Positions 26,678 to 35,117 of a DNA stretch of 64,000 bases are shown piece by piece. The notes below the pieces were generated by a model. That model saw only the letters and a list, made by a program, of their open reading frames with translations, was not told the origin of the DNA and searched no databases. Source of the DNA: an uncultured Clostridia bacterium (GTDB lineage: Bacteria; Bacillota; Clostridia; Christensenellales; Aristaeellaceae); assembly GCA_934631025.1 (NCBI GenBank), contig CAKTXR010000003.1, positions 1-64,000 of the forward strand. The letters are read 5' to 3'. The position numbers and the translations under genes are program-made. Numbering within the stretch: position 1 is the first letter of the stretch; the number at the start of each line of letters is the position of its first letter.

Positions 26678-27159
26678 ATGACGGAAGAGGAACGCATTTT
26701 TAACGGGCAGCTCTTCGCCTCGGAGGTGCCCGAGCTGCTCGAAAAGAAGGAAAAGGCGCATCGGCTCAGTCAGGATTATTATGAACTTCAGCTTCACCGT
26801 GCAGGACGACGCGCGCGTGACCATCGGCGATCATTGCAACTTCGGGCCGAACGTCACGATCGTCACGCCGATGCGCCCCATGCCGGGCAACGAGCGCCGC
26901 GGCGTGGTCTTTTAAGGACGGCGAAACGCGCTTTTTGTGCTATGCCAGGCCCGTAACCATCGGCAGCGACTGCCGGTTCGGCGCGAACGTCGCGGTATGC
27001 CCGGGCGTGACGATCGGCGATAACTGCGTCATCGGCGCGGGCAGCGTCGTGACAAGGAGCATACCGGCCAATTCGTTCGCCGCCGGCGTGCCCGCGCGCG
27101 TCATCCGCGAGATCACCGAGGCCGACGCGATCGCCGGCCAGTTCCCCGAGCTGCGCTGA
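26678..27159 (+). pseudogene. Decayed maltose/galactoside-type O-acetyltransferase
   Basis: Three pieces in three frames add up to a broken hexapeptide-repeat acetyltransferase. Piece 1 (26678-about 26780) starts well, with GGAAGGGATAGGCC and a Maa-like N-terminus ending His-Arg-Leu-Ser-Gln-Asp-Tyr-Tyr. Piece 2 (26781-26914) gives Asp-Asp-Ala-Arg-Val-Thr-Ile-Gly-Asp-His and the Pro-Asn-Val-Thr-Ile strand. Piece 3 (about 26914-27159) gives the left-handed helix with Gly-Ala-Gly-Ser-Val-Val-Thr-Arg and the end Pro-Ala-Arg-Val-Ile. Between pieces 1 and 2 roughly 40 codons of the family are missing; pieces 2 and 3 are split by one extra base in the T-run at 26911-26914, which makes a TAA. So: an internal deletion plus a frameshift. 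Confidence 0.82.
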
Positions 27160-27283
27160 CGCATATTGGCATGCGCCGCCCGAACGCTTTTCTGAAGGGA
27201 AGATTGCGGATTCGCCGGTTTCGCATCCGTGAAAGCGGGCACCCGCAAGCCGCCGTCCCCGCCATATCGCCTTGCAGACAAGA

Positions 27284-27321
27284 GCCGCGCCGTTCTCCCC
27301 TTCTAGGGAAAACGGCGCGGC
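27284..27321. terminator. Strong hairpin between convergent genes
   Basis: GCCGCGCCGTT (27284-27294) pairs with AACGGCGCGGC (27311-27321), with inner TCCC/GGGA. ATTTTC follows on the plus strand and CTCTTG on the minus strand, so it can stop transcripts from both the decayed acetyltransferase and the DUF2207 gene. Confidence 0.6.
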
Positions 27322-27335
27322 ATTTTCATATCCAA

Positions 27336-28889
27336 TTACTTTTTCGCGCGCTTTTTGCGCATACTTGCGTTGCCGACATGAGCGCCGCGCAGAATCTGAG
27401 CAAGCTTGTCCAGCAGCCGCGCATCCGGCGCAGCGTCGTTCCCGAGCGCGCCCAGCGACGCGGCCGCCGCCCTGTGCGCATCGCGTTCGGCGCGCGCCTC
27501 GTCGGTCTTTCCGCACAGGCCGATCGCCGCCGCCTTGAGCGCTTCGCCCGCGTCGGTCAGATGGCGCACGCGGTTATACTGCTTCATCATGACGAACATA
27601 CCGACCGACACAATCGCGCCCTCGAAGATCATCATGCCGCCCCACATGAGCAGCACGATGGTCAGCGTCAGGCCGCAGAACAGGCTGGCCGTGCTTATGC
27701 CGATCAATTCGCTCTCATTGCGGCGCTTGAGCTGAGCCTTTTCGCTCTCGCGCGCCAGAGCGTCGCCATAGGCGCGGAGCTGGTCCTCCTTACGGCGCGC
27801 CTTGTCATAGCTCTTCTGCGCGATCGACGCGGGATTGACCATCTCCTGTCCGTCGAAGGCATAGGCGAGCGCCGCCTTGTCGGACGCGGACAGCGCGTTT
27901 TTGCCCGTGCGCGTCAGGGTCAGCGCGCCTGATTCGTCCTCGTCGATGCGCACATTCCCCCGCGCCGCCAGCTCGGCCAGCGTGCCGACCAGCACGTCGC
28001 TGTCAGCCGCCTCGCCCACGACGAAGCCGGCCATCGCCGCCGGATAGCGATCCAGCAGCGTCCAGTCGGGCGCGGGGAGCTTTTTCGCTGACACGCCGTA
28101 CTTTTTGATCTCCCATACCAGCAGCAGCGCGAATATAAGCAGATACGCCGCGCCCAGCACACGCTTGATCAGCGCGATCGTGTTGCTGCTCTTTGTCTTT
28201 TCCTCCTGAATGCGCGTCTTTTCGGAGACGATGCCCGCGCGCACCGTTTCGCCGGTCGACGCGGCCTCCTCCAGCCATTCCGACGGGAAAAGCATCTGCG
28301 CCGAAACGCCCGCACCCGCCGCCAGATCGGTCGGGCCGAACGACACGACGTTATACTGCGTGCGCACCTCGCCGGCATAATCGCGCGGATAGACCAGAAT
28401 CTCACCGTTTTCCTCGGGCAGCGTCACGATGACCGTGGCGTTCTGATAGAGCACGGCGTGGTTGGCCGAAATGAGCGTGCGATCGATCATGCCCGTGTCG
28501 TCATGGCGCACGGCATAGTCGTTCAGCGTATAGGCGCAGGCAAACGTGCGCCAGTCGTTGTCGCCCGGCGCGCTCAGCGTGATGAGCCAGCCCTTTTCGT
28601 CGGCCGTCAGCGTCCGCGCGCCCTCGTCCAGCAGCTCGCCGTCCGCCCACGCTTCAATGTCCTCCGGCTCGCCGCTGTCGCCGACGAAGAACGCATAGCC
28701 CTCGTAGGTGTGGGGACAGGTGTAAATGATTTCCTCGCGGATGCGGGCGCTGCCGTCCGCGCGCACGTCGACATACATGGCGTAATTGCTGATCTCATAG
28801 TCCACGGCTTCCTCGGCCTGTGCCGAAAGTCCGCACAGCAGCGCAAACAGAAACGCCAGCACCCACGCCTTCACACTCTTGATTGTCAT
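27336..28889 (-). CDS. DUF2207 membrane protein
   Basis: 517-residue protein with a signal peptide (about 1-25, cleavage near Ala-Gln-Ala), an extracellular beta-rich domain (Tyr-Val-Asp-Val-Arg-Ala-Asp-Gly-Ser-Ala-Arg, the DUF2207 hallmark) to about 230, a transmembrane helix near 240-260, a cytoplasmic part and two more membrane helices near 415-455, then a basic tail. Function unknown in the family. ATG 28889 follows GGAGGATTGAGGGG and lies only 4 nt past the DUF1653 stop, so both are co-expressed. Confidence 0.8.
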   Translation of the reverse strand: MTIKSVKAWVLAFLFALLCGLSAQAEEAVDYEISNYAMYVDVRADGSARIREEIIYTCPHTYEGYAFFVGDSGEPEDIEAWADGELLDEGARTLTADEKGWLITLSAPGDNDWRTFACAYTLNDYAVRHDDTGMIDRTLISANHAVLYQNATVIVTLPEENGEILVYPRDYAGEVRTQYNVVSFGPTDLAAGAGVSAQMLFPSEWLEEAASTGETVRAGIVSEKTRIQEEKTKSSNTIALIKRVLGAAYLLIFALLLVWEIKKYGVSAKKLPAPDWTLLDRYPAAMAGFVVGEAADSDVLVGTLAELAARGNVRIDEDESGALTLTRTGKNALSASDKAALAYAFDGQEMVNPASIAQKSYDKARRKEDQLRAYGDALARESEKAQLKRRNESELIGISTASLFCGLTLTIVLLMWGGMMIFEGAIVSVGMFVMMKQYNRVRHLTDAGEALKAAAIGLCGKTDEARAERDAHRAAAASLGALGNDAAPDARLLDKLAQILRGAHVGNASMRKKRAKK

Positions 28890-28893
28890 CCCC

Positions 28894-29130
28894 TCAATCC
28901 TCCACCAGTTCAAACCGCCATGTCTGTTCGACCGACGGATATTTTTCATGATCGACCGGCCCGGCGAACATATCGTAGGGGCGCGCATACACGCCGCCGT
29001 CGCCGTACAGCGCCCGATAGACAACCAGCCTTTCGCCCGTCTCGGAGTGCGCCGCAATGGCGATCACCTCATAGAGCTTGTCTTTGAAATGACGATACCG
29101 CCGCCCGGGCAGAATTTCTCTCTCCATCAT
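28894..29130 (-). CDS. DUF1653 small protein
   Basis: 78-residue protein with the DUF1653 pattern: Gly-Arg-Arg-Tyr-Arg-His-Phe-Lys-Asp, then His-Ser-Glu-Thr-Gly-Glu and Val-Val-Tyr-Arg-Ala-Leu-Tyr-Gly-Asp, with Ala-Arg-Pro-Tyr-Asp-Met-Phe near the end. Family function unknown. AGGAGG precedes ATG 29130. First gene of a pair with DUF2207. Confidence 0.88.
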   Translation of the reverse strand: MMEREILPGRRYRHFKDKLYEVIAIAAHSETGERLVVYRALYGDGGVYARPYDMFAGPVDHEKYPSVEQTWRFELVED

Positions 29131-29161
29131 GCCGCGCCCTCCTGACAAATTGTTGACTTAT

Positions 29162-29190
29162 ATTATACGCCGTTTTTGTTCACTTTTCCA
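29162..29190 (-). promoter_or_regulatory. Promoter for DUF1653-DUF2207 pair
   Basis: Minus-strand TGGAAA (29190-29185), 17-nt spacer, perfect TATAAT (29167-29162), about 30 nt upstream of the DUF1653 start. Confidence 0.55.
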
Positions 29191-29271
29191 GCGTTTCGGC
29201 GCGATTAACACGTTTTTTCCGACATTGGGGCGCGCAGCATATTTTAACGAACGAAAATGGCCTTTTCCCTC

Positions 29272-29300
29272 TTGACATTCGTCGGCAATCCATGTATTAT
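29272..29300 (+). promoter_or_regulatory. Promoter of the methionine T-box operon
   Basis: Perfect TTGACA (29272-29277), 17-nt spacer, TATTAT (29295-29300). The best promoter on the plus strand here; it launches the T-box leader. Confidence 0.8.
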
Positions 29301-29306
29301 AGAGAA

Positions 29307-29580
29307 AATTTCAAAAGCAATGACGAAGAGGATCGAGAACGGATGCTTTCAGAGAGCCGACGGGCGGTGCGAGTCGGCAGCGGATGTTTTCAAGGGTCTA
29401 TGGCTTCCGAGCTGAAGGTCTGAGGCGCGTGCGCTTAGGGTCTTCCGTATGGCTGCGTGAAAGCACAAGGGCTTGATAGAGCCTGATGAGGGGCGTTTTT
29501 TGACAAACGCAATTTGAGTGGTACCGCGGGTGAACAGCCCGTCTCAAAGAAAGCGGATCTTTGAGGCGGGCTTTTTGTTT
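29307..29580 (+). promoter_or_regulatory. T-box leader, likely tRNA-Met specific
   Basis: The leader shows the T-box sequence GAGTGGTACCGCGG (29516-29529; one base off the usual GGGTGG) whose UGGU would pair with an ACCA tRNA end. It also shows the Stem I AGAGAG bulge and GGTGCGA loop (29351-29372) closed by GCCGAC/GTCGGC, and a 3' terminator. The most plausible specifier is ATG at 29400-29402, on the 3' side of Stem I followed by a purine; it fits the two downstream methionine genes. Uncharged tRNA would stabilise the antiterminator and switch metY-metAA on. I could not fold the whole Stem I by hand, so the specifier call is provisional. Confidence 0.88.
29536..29576 (+). terminator. T-box regulated terminator
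   Basis: 14-bp stem (29536-29549 with 29559-29572, one G-T pair) followed by TTTTT. The competing antiterminator would use the T-box bases just upstream. Confidence 0.85.
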
Positions 29581-29620
29581 TCCCCGCAAACGACCATGAC
29601 ACGACAGGGAGGACATCATC

Positions 29621-30904
29621 ATGAGCGATTACAGAATCGAAACCAAGTGCGTCCAGAGCGGCTATGCGCCCGAAAACGGCCAGCCGCGCCAGATTCCCAT
29701 CATCCAGAGCACGACGTTCAAATACGCCACCGGCGAGGCCATGGGCCAGCTGTTCGATCTGGAGGCCTCGGGCTATTTCTACTCCCGCCTGCAAAATCCG
29801 ACCTGCGATCACGTCGCGGCCAAGATCTGCGACATGGAGGGCGGTTCCGCCGCCATGCTGACCGCCTCCGGACAGGCCGCGAACTTCTACGCCGTGTTCA
29901 ACATCGCCAACTGCGGCGATCACGTCGTATCCTGCTCGGCGATCTACGGCGGCACATACAATCTCTTCGCCGTGACGATGAAGAAGATGGGCGTCGACTT
30001 CACATTCGTCGCCCCCGACTGCACCGACGAGGAGCTGGAGGCCGCCTTCAGGCCCAACACCAAGGCCGTTTTCGGCGAGACGATCTCGAACCCCTCGCTG
30101 ACCGTGCTGGACATAGAGCGCTTTGCGAAGGCCGCCCACGCGCACGGCGTGCCGCTGATCGTGGACAACACCTTCGCCACGCCGGTCAACTGCCGCCCGT
30201 TCGAGTGGGGCGCGGACATTGTGACTCACTCCACCACCAAGTATATGGACGGCCACGGCGCGGCGGTCGGCGGCTGCATCGTCGATTCCGGGGCGTTCGA
30301 CTGGCTGGCGCACGCCGAAAAGTTCCCCGGCCTGTGTACGCCCGACGACAGCTATCACGGCATCACCTACGCCGAAAAGTTCGGCCAGGGCGGCGCGTAC
30401 ATCACCAAGGCCACGGCGCAGCTCATGCGCGATTTCGGCTCCACGCCCGCGCCGCAGAGCGCCTTTCTGCTCAACCTCGGCCTTGAGAGCCTGCACGTGC
30501 GCATGGCGCGGCACTGCGAGAACGCGCTCGCCGTCGCCCGCTTCCTCGAGGGCCACGAAAAAATCAGCTGGGTGAATTACGCCGGCCTTGAATCCAGCCC
30601 CTATCACAGGCTGGCCGCCAAATATATGCCGAATGGAACCTGCGGCGTGGTCAGCTTCGGCATCAGGGGCGGGCGCGACGCCGCCGGCCGCTTCATGGCC
30701 AATCTGAAGCTGGCCGCCATAGAGACGCACGTCGCCGACGCGCGCACCTGCTGCCTGCACCCCGCCAGCACCACCCACCGCCAGATGAGCGACAGAGAGC
30801 TGATCGCGGCGGGCGTGCCGGGCGATCTGGTGCGCTTCTCCTGCGGGCTGGAGAGCAGCGACGATCTGATCGCCGACATCGCCCAGGCGCTCGAGCGCAT
30901 CTGA
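29621..30904 (+). CDS. metY: O-acetylhomoserine aminocarboxypropyltransferase (sulfhydrylase)
   Basis: 427-residue PLP enzyme of the Cys/Met metabolism family. The N-terminus matches MetY (Gln-Ser-Gly-Tyr), with Gly-Tyr-Phe-Tyr-Ser-Arg-Leu and the PLP Lys207 in Ser-Thr-Thr-Lys-Tyr. It makes homocysteine (or methionine) directly from O-acetylhomoserine and sulfide or methanethiol. AGGGAGGAC precedes ATG. It sits under the T-box and is 26 nt upstream of metAA, which supplies its substrate; the pair gives the direct-sulfhydrylation route to methionine. Confidence 0.94.
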   Translation: MSDYRIETKCVQSGYAPENGQPRQIPIIQSTTFKYATGEAMGQLFDLEASGYFYSRLQNPTCDHVAAKICDMEGGSAAMLTASGQAANFYAVFNIANCGDHVVSCSAIYGGTYNLFAVTMKKMGVDFTFVAPDCTDEELEAAFRPNTKAVFGETISNPSLTVLDIERFAKAAHAHGVPLIVDNTFATPVNCRPFEWGADIVTHSTTKYMDGHGAAVGGCIVDSGAFDWLAHAEKFPGLCTPDDSYHGITYAEKFGQGGAYITKATAQLMRDFGSTPAPQSAFLLNLGLESLHVRMARHCENALAVARFLEGHEKISWVNYAGLESSPYHRLAAKYMPNGTCGVVSFGIRGGRDAAGRFMANLKLAAIETHVADARTCCLHPASTTHRQMSDRELIAAGVPGDLVRFSCGLESSDDLIADIAQALERI

Positions 30905-30930
30905 ACACACATAAATCGGAGGGACGCCCC

Positions 30931-31848
30931 ATGCCCATCAAAATCCCGAACGCGCTGCCGGCCACAAAGACGCTGAACGACGAGAACATATTCGTCATGA
31001 CCGAAACGCGCGCCATGACGCAGGACATCCGGCCGCTGCACATACTTTTGCTCAATCTGATGCCGACGAAGATCGACACGGAGACCCAGCTCTCGCGCCT
31101 TTTGGGCAACACGCCGCTTCAGGTGGAGCTGACGCTGGCGCGGGTCAGTACGCACGAATCGAAAAACACGCCCGAGGAGCATATGCTCGCCTTCTACAAG
31201 AACTTTGACGACGTGGCGCACCTCAATTTCGACGGCATGATCATCACCGGCGCGCCGGTCGAGCATCTGCCCTTCGAGAAAGTGGACTACTGGGACGAGC
31301 TGCGCCGCATCATGGACTGGAGCAAAACGCACGTCCACAGCACGTTCCACATCTGCTGGGGCGCGCAGGCGGCGCTCTACCATCATTTCGGCATTGAAAA
31401 GCGGCCGCTGCCCGAGAAGATGTTCGGCGTATTCCCGCACCGTGTGGAGTATAAGCGCTCCATACTCTTCCGCGGCTTTGACGACGTGTTCATGGCGCCG
31501 CACTCGCGCCACACCACGATCGAGCGCGCCGACATTGAAAATGTGAGCGCGCTGCGCATACTCGCCTCCTCCGACGAGGCGGGCGTGTACGCCGTCTCCA
31601 CCGATAACGGGCGGCAGATATTCATCACCGGCCACTCGGAATACGACCCGCTGACGCTCGAGCGCGAATACAGGCGCGACGTTCAGGCGGGCAAGCCCAT
31701 CGCCGTGCCGAAAAACTACTATCCGAATGACGATCCGGCGCAGCCGCCCATCGTTTCCTGGCGCGCGCACGCCAATCTGCTCTATTCCAACTGGCTGAAC
31801 TATTTCGTCTATCAGACCACGCCCTACGATCTGGATTCCATCAGCTGA
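30931..31848 (+). CDS. metAA: Homoserine O-acetyltransferase, MetA type
   Basis: 305-residue MetA-fold acyltransferase. Catalytic Cys142 (Ile-Cys-Trp-Gly-Ala-Gln), His235 and Glu237 in Thr-Gly-His-Ser-Glu-Tyr-Asp fall at the standard MetA numbers. Position 111 is Glu (Gly-Ala-Pro-Val-Glu), which in characterised MetA proteins selects acetyl-CoA, while Gly selects succinyl-CoA. The product would be O-acetylhomoserine, the substrate of the MetY encoded just upstream. GGAGGGACGCCCC precedes ATG 30931. The prediction from residue 111 is family knowledge and not tested here. Confidence 0.93.
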   Translation: MPIKIPNALPATKTLNDENIFVMTETRAMTQDIRPLHILLLNLMPTKIDTETQLSRLLGNTPLQVELTLARVSTHESKNTPEEHMLAFYKNFDDVAHLNFDGMIITGAPVEHLPFEKVDYWDELRRIMDWSKTHVHSTFHICWGAQAALYHHFGIEKRPLPEKMFGVFPHRVEYKRSILFRGFDDVFMAPHSRHTTIERADIENVSALRILASSDEAGVYAVSTDNGRQIFITGHSEYDPLTLEREYRRDVQAGKPIAVPKNYYPNDDPAQPPIVSWRAHANLLYSNWLNYFVYQTTPYDLDSIS

Positions 31849-31867
31849 CGCAAAAAGGCATAAAACA

Positions 31868-31910
31868 CCCCGCGCCGCGTTTTCAATACGCACGGCGCGG
31901 GGCGTTTTTT
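31868..31910 (+). terminator. Terminator of metY-metAA operon
   Basis: CCCCGCGCCGCGT (31868-31880) pairs with ACGCACGGCGCGGGG (31888-31902) with one bulged A, followed after CG by six T. Confidence 0.88.
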
Positions 31911-31925
31911 CGCTTTATGATCGGC

Positions 31926-32261
31926 TCAGAGATCGTTCTCGGCGCGCTTCACGGAATTTCGGGTGCTGAAACCGTCGGGATAGCGCGCCTTCAGCTTGCC
32001 CAAATTGGCGCGCAGTATGTCCTCCAGCGGAATGTCCAGCGCCGTCGCCGCCTCCGCCAGATACCACGCGACGTCGCCCAGCTCCTTCGCCAGACGCGCC
32101 CGATCCAGCTCATGGCCCTGCGCGAGCCACTTCTTCACGATGTCGATGGCCTCGCCGGATTCTCCGCACAGCCCCATGACGCTGTTGATCAATACGTCCC
32201 TTTTGTCAAGCGCCGGATTGAGCGTGGTCATCGCCAGACGCTGATAGTCGTTGATCTCCAT
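31926..32261 (-). CDS. MazG-like nucleotide pyrophosphohydrolase
   Basis: 111-residue all-alpha NTP pyrophosphatase with the MazG metal motif: Glu34 and Glu37 (Cys-Gly-Glu-Ser-Gly-Glu-Ala) and Glu60/Asp63 (Lys-Glu-Leu-Gly-Asp-Val-Ala-Trp-Tyr). Single-domain length. It probably clears aberrant nucleotides. ATG 32261 has AGGGAGAGGG upstream and is 13 nt past the NUDIX stop, so they share a transcript with the glycosidases upstream. Confidence 0.88.
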   Translation of the reverse strand: MEINDYQRLAMTTLNPALDKRDVLINSVMGLCGESGEAIDIVKKWLAQGHELDRARLAKELGDVAWYLAEAATALDIPLEDILRANLGKLKARYPDGFSTRNSVKRAENDL

Positions 32262-32274
32262 GTTCCCTCTCCCT

Positions 32275-32724
32275 TTAGCGGATGATCGCCCGCCAGCCGC
32301 CGTTCTCCTCAACATACTGAAATTCGCACGGCCTTTCCGCGTTCATCATGTCGATGAGTTTTTTCAGATCGGCCACCGCGCCGATCGAATCGATGCGGTC
32401 GTATTCGACCCACTCCATGCGCCCCTCGTCCGAGGAAATCAGCTCGCCTTCGTATTTTTCCGCCTTGAAGAGAAAGACGATGTAGCGGCCGTTCTCTATG
32501 GGAAACTGCTTTACGCCGACCAGCTTCGGCGCGATCACGGTCAGCCCCGTCTCCTCCTTCATCTCGCGTATGACCGCCTCGACGAAGGATTCCCCCTGCT
32601 CGACGTGTCCGCCGGGCAGCGCATAGCCGCGCCAGTCGGCCTTGACGCGGTTTTGCAGCAGCACGCGCGTTCCGTCCATGACAAGGCACAGCGTCGTCAG
32701 CTCGACGTTTTCCGTTCTGCTCAT
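32275..32724 (-). CDS. NUDIX hydrolase (8-oxo-dGTP diphosphatase-like)
   Basis: 149-residue NUDIX protein with the complete box: Gly-His-Val-Glu-Gln-Gly-Glu, seven residues, then Arg-Glu-Met-Lys-Glu-Glu-Thr-Gly-Leu. The closest visible pattern is MutT/YtkD-like enzymes that hydrolyse oxidised nucleoside triphosphates; exact substrate uncertain. GGAGGGGAGAGC precedes ATG 32724. It sits 14 nt after the GH2 gene. A house-cleaning pair (NUDIX plus MazG) behind two glycosidases is an odd operon mix. Confidence 0.88.
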   Translation of the reverse strand: MSRTENVELTTLCLVMDGTRVLLQNRVKADWRGYALPGGHVEQGESFVEAVIREMKEETGLTVIAPKLVGVKQFPIENGRYIVFLFKAEKYEGELISSDEGRMEWVEYDRIDSIGAVADLKKLIDMMNAERPCEFQYVEENGGWRAIIR

Positions 32725-32738
32725 GCTCTCCCCTCCGC

Positions 32739-35039
32739 TCACAATTCGGCGTCGAACGGCTCGTCCAGCGCGCAGATCGCGTCCAGCCAGCGCATTAGAT
32801 CGGCCTTGTGGTATTTCGGCCAGCCGGTCAGATAGTGGTTCGCGCCGGGCACGCCGTTCGCCGTGAAGCGCAGGATCAGCAGACGCTGCTGCGAGGGATC
32901 CACCTTGAACGACCCCGCGCGCGCGTTTTCGCCCGCCGGCACGTTCGTTTCGCCGCTGAGCAGCGTCTCGCCGGCGTCCGCGTCGGAAACAGACCAGACA
33001 AAGTGCGCGTCCTCCCGCGTGTCGTTGGCCAGCACGACGCACTGATGCCAGCCGCTGACCTCGTCCAGCATCATCTGGCGCGGCTTCTGGCTGCGCTTTA
33101 TATAATGGTAGGCCAGCTTTTTGCGATGGTAATAGTCCACGACCGCGTCGGAAATCTGCGGCCAGCCGTCGATCATGTTCCACCATATGATTCCCGTGCG
33201 CTTCCACTTGAGGATGCGCGTGTGCTCGACGAAGAACTTCATCGCCTCGGCCTGAGAAATCTGCGATATGACCGCGAATTCGTCGAGATCGGCGCACGGT
33301 TCTGCACAGAGCAGCGTTACCTGATCGGTCATGAGCCGGTTGCGGCTGCCCGGATGGCGCGTGATGAGCACGTCCTCGGTGCTGTGCATCGCCCAGGCGC
33401 GGTTGTCCATCGGCCAGACGTGCTCGCTCTTCAGGAATTCACGCAGGCTCGAGGGCGCGGGGCAGCCGTGATAGCCGGCCTCGCCGATGAACGACGCGCT
33501 CGAGAGCCGGTAAAAGTCGTCCTTGAAGAAGGCGCGCGGCCCCCATGTGTGCTGCTCGGGCACATTGTCGGCGTTAAAGCCGTCCGGAATTTCGGGCGAG
33601 GAGCGCACAAAATAGCGATAGGGATCGTGCTCCTCGAGCGCGCGCACCAGCGTCTCATGCGCCACGCGGTTATAGCGCGCGTCGTAGTGCGGATAGTGAA
33701 AGCCCATGTTCTTTGTGTCGATCTCGTTGTCGCCCGACCATATGGCCAGCGACGCGTGATTGCGGATCCGGCGTATGACCGCGGCGGCTTCCTCCTCGAT
33801 GACGCGCGCGAAATCGCCGCCCTGAGGATAGTTTGTGTTGCCCATGCAGAAGTCCTGCCACACCATCACGCCGCTTTCGTCGCACATTTCGAAGAAGCGG
33901 TCGCTCTCGTAAACGCCGCCGCCCCACGAGCGCATCATGTTGCAGCCGCTGTCCTTCACCAGCGCAAACGCCCTTTCCAGCCGCTGTGCATCGCGCGCGT
34001 GAACCGCGTCCAGCGGCACCCAGTTCGTGCCGCGCACCATGATCGGCACATCGTTGACATAGAACGCGAATTTCTGCCGTCCGGGCGTGAAGTCGCGCTC
34101 CAGACGCACAGTGCGCAGGCCGATTTTCTCCTCACGCACGTCCACGACCTCACCGAAATGAATCAGTTCCATGCGCACGTCGTAGAGCGCCGCCTCGCCG
34201 TAGCCGTGCGGCCACCACAGCCGCGGCGCTTTGATTTTGCACTCGCAGTTGCCGCTCACGAACCACGCGGGCTGCTCGTCTGTAAATTCGCTCTCGCCGC
34301 AGCGGCCGCTCACGCGCACCGAAAAGCCCTCGAGCGTGTCCGCGTCGGCGGTAAAGCGATAGGCGTACTCGAGCAGCGCGTAATCGCGCGTTTTGTCGAT
34401 CACCGGCACGGCGTAGTAGGTTTCGGTAAAGCGCGTGGCGCTGCGCTCGATCAGGCTCACGCCGCGCCACAGCCCGCTGGTCACCAGCCGCGGCAGTATG
34501 TCCCAGCCGAAGCAGTGCGCCGCCTTGCGCGTCCAGCAGATCTCGCTGCGGTGCGCCGTGCCGCGCAGGCCGATGTTGTATTCCTTATTCCGCGCGAAGT
34601 TCATCACGGAATGGATGTGGACGATCAGCTCGTTCTCGCCCGGGCGCAAAAGATCTGTCACGTCGAATTCATGCTCTATGAGCATATTCTCCGTGCGGCC
34701 AATGTGCGCGCCGTTCAGATACACGTCGGCCACTGTGTCTATGCCGTCGAAGCGCAATATCGCCCGCCGCCCCGCCGCCGCGGCCGCGCCCTCGAAGCGC
34801 CGCTGATAGATCCACTGCGTGTACTCGTATTTCGCAAAGTTCAGCAGATTCTCGTCATAGAACGGATCGCCCTCGAGTCCCACGTCCACAAGGCTCTGCT
34901 CGGCGCAGCCCGGAACGCGCGCGGCGATGTGCGGCCAGTTCTCCAGCATATCGGCGCGGAAATCCTCGCTCCTGCCGCCCTTCTCCGGCGCGTAGTAGAG
35001 CGTCCAGATCCCGTCCAGACGGCGCAATGTCGTATCCAT
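32739..35039 (-). CDS. GH2 beta-mannosidase-like glycoside hydrolase
   Basis: 766-residue GH2 enzyme: N-terminal sugar-binding jelly roll (1-200), immunoglobulin-like domain (200-315) and TIM barrel. Beta-mannosidase-type motifs Arg-Gly-Thr-Asn-Trp-Val-Pro-Leu-Asp (337-344) and Arg-Ser-Trp-Gly-Gly-Gly (370-375). Acid/base Glu439 in Gly-Asp-Asn-Glu and likely nucleophile Glu520 in Phe-Ile-Gly-Glu-Ala-Gly. No signal peptide, so it acts on imported oligosaccharides. ATG 35039 follows AGAGAGGAAAACAGCG. Partner of the GH36 gene upstream; together they fit galactomannan-type oligosaccharides, though other beta-glycans are possible. Confidence 0.9.
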   Translation of the reverse strand: MDTTLRRLDGIWTLYYAPEKGGRSEDFRADMLENWPHIAARVPGCAEQSLVDVGLEGDPFYDENLLNFAKYEYTQWIYQRRFEGAAAAAGRRAILRFDGIDTVADVYLNGAHIGRTENMLIEHEFDVTDLLRPGENELIVHIHSVMNFARNKEYNIGLRGTAHRSEICWTRKAAHCFGWDILPRLVTSGLWRGVSLIERSATRFTETYYAVPVIDKTRDYALLEYAYRFTADADTLEGFSVRVSGRCGESEFTDEQPAWFVSGNCECKIKAPRLWWPHGYGEAALYDVRMELIHFGEVVDVREEKIGLRTVRLERDFTPGRQKFAFYVNDVPIMVRGTNWVPLDAVHARDAQRLERAFALVKDSGCNMMRSWGGGVYESDRFFEMCDESGVMVWQDFCMGNTNYPQGGDFARVIEEEAAAVIRRIRNHASLAIWSGDNEIDTKNMGFHYPHYDARYNRVAHETLVRALEEHDPYRYFVRSSPEIPDGFNADNVPEQHTWGPRAFFKDDFYRLSSASFIGEAGYHGCPAPSSLREFLKSEHVWPMDNRAWAMHSTEDVLITRHPGSRNRLMTDQVTLLCAEPCADLDEFAVISQISQAEAMKFFVEHTRILKWKRTGIIWWNMIDGWPQISDAVVDYYHRKKLAYHYIKRSQKPRQMMLDEVSGWHQCVVLANDTREDAHFVWSVSDADAGETLLSGETNVPAGENARAGSFKVDPSQQRLLILRFTANGVPGANHYLTGWPKYHKADLMRWLDAICALDEPFDAEL

Positions 35040-35117
35040 CGCTGTTTTCCTCTCTCTATTCGTTGTGGAGCGCACGCGCCCGTCAGAGCGCAGCCGCACG
35101 GCGCGCATGATTTCCGC

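Noticed and set aside
27171..27932. 253-codon plus-strand frame across the convergent hairpin
   Set aside because: It crosses a strong hairpin and is antisense to DUF2207; Arg/Ala-rich, no motif.
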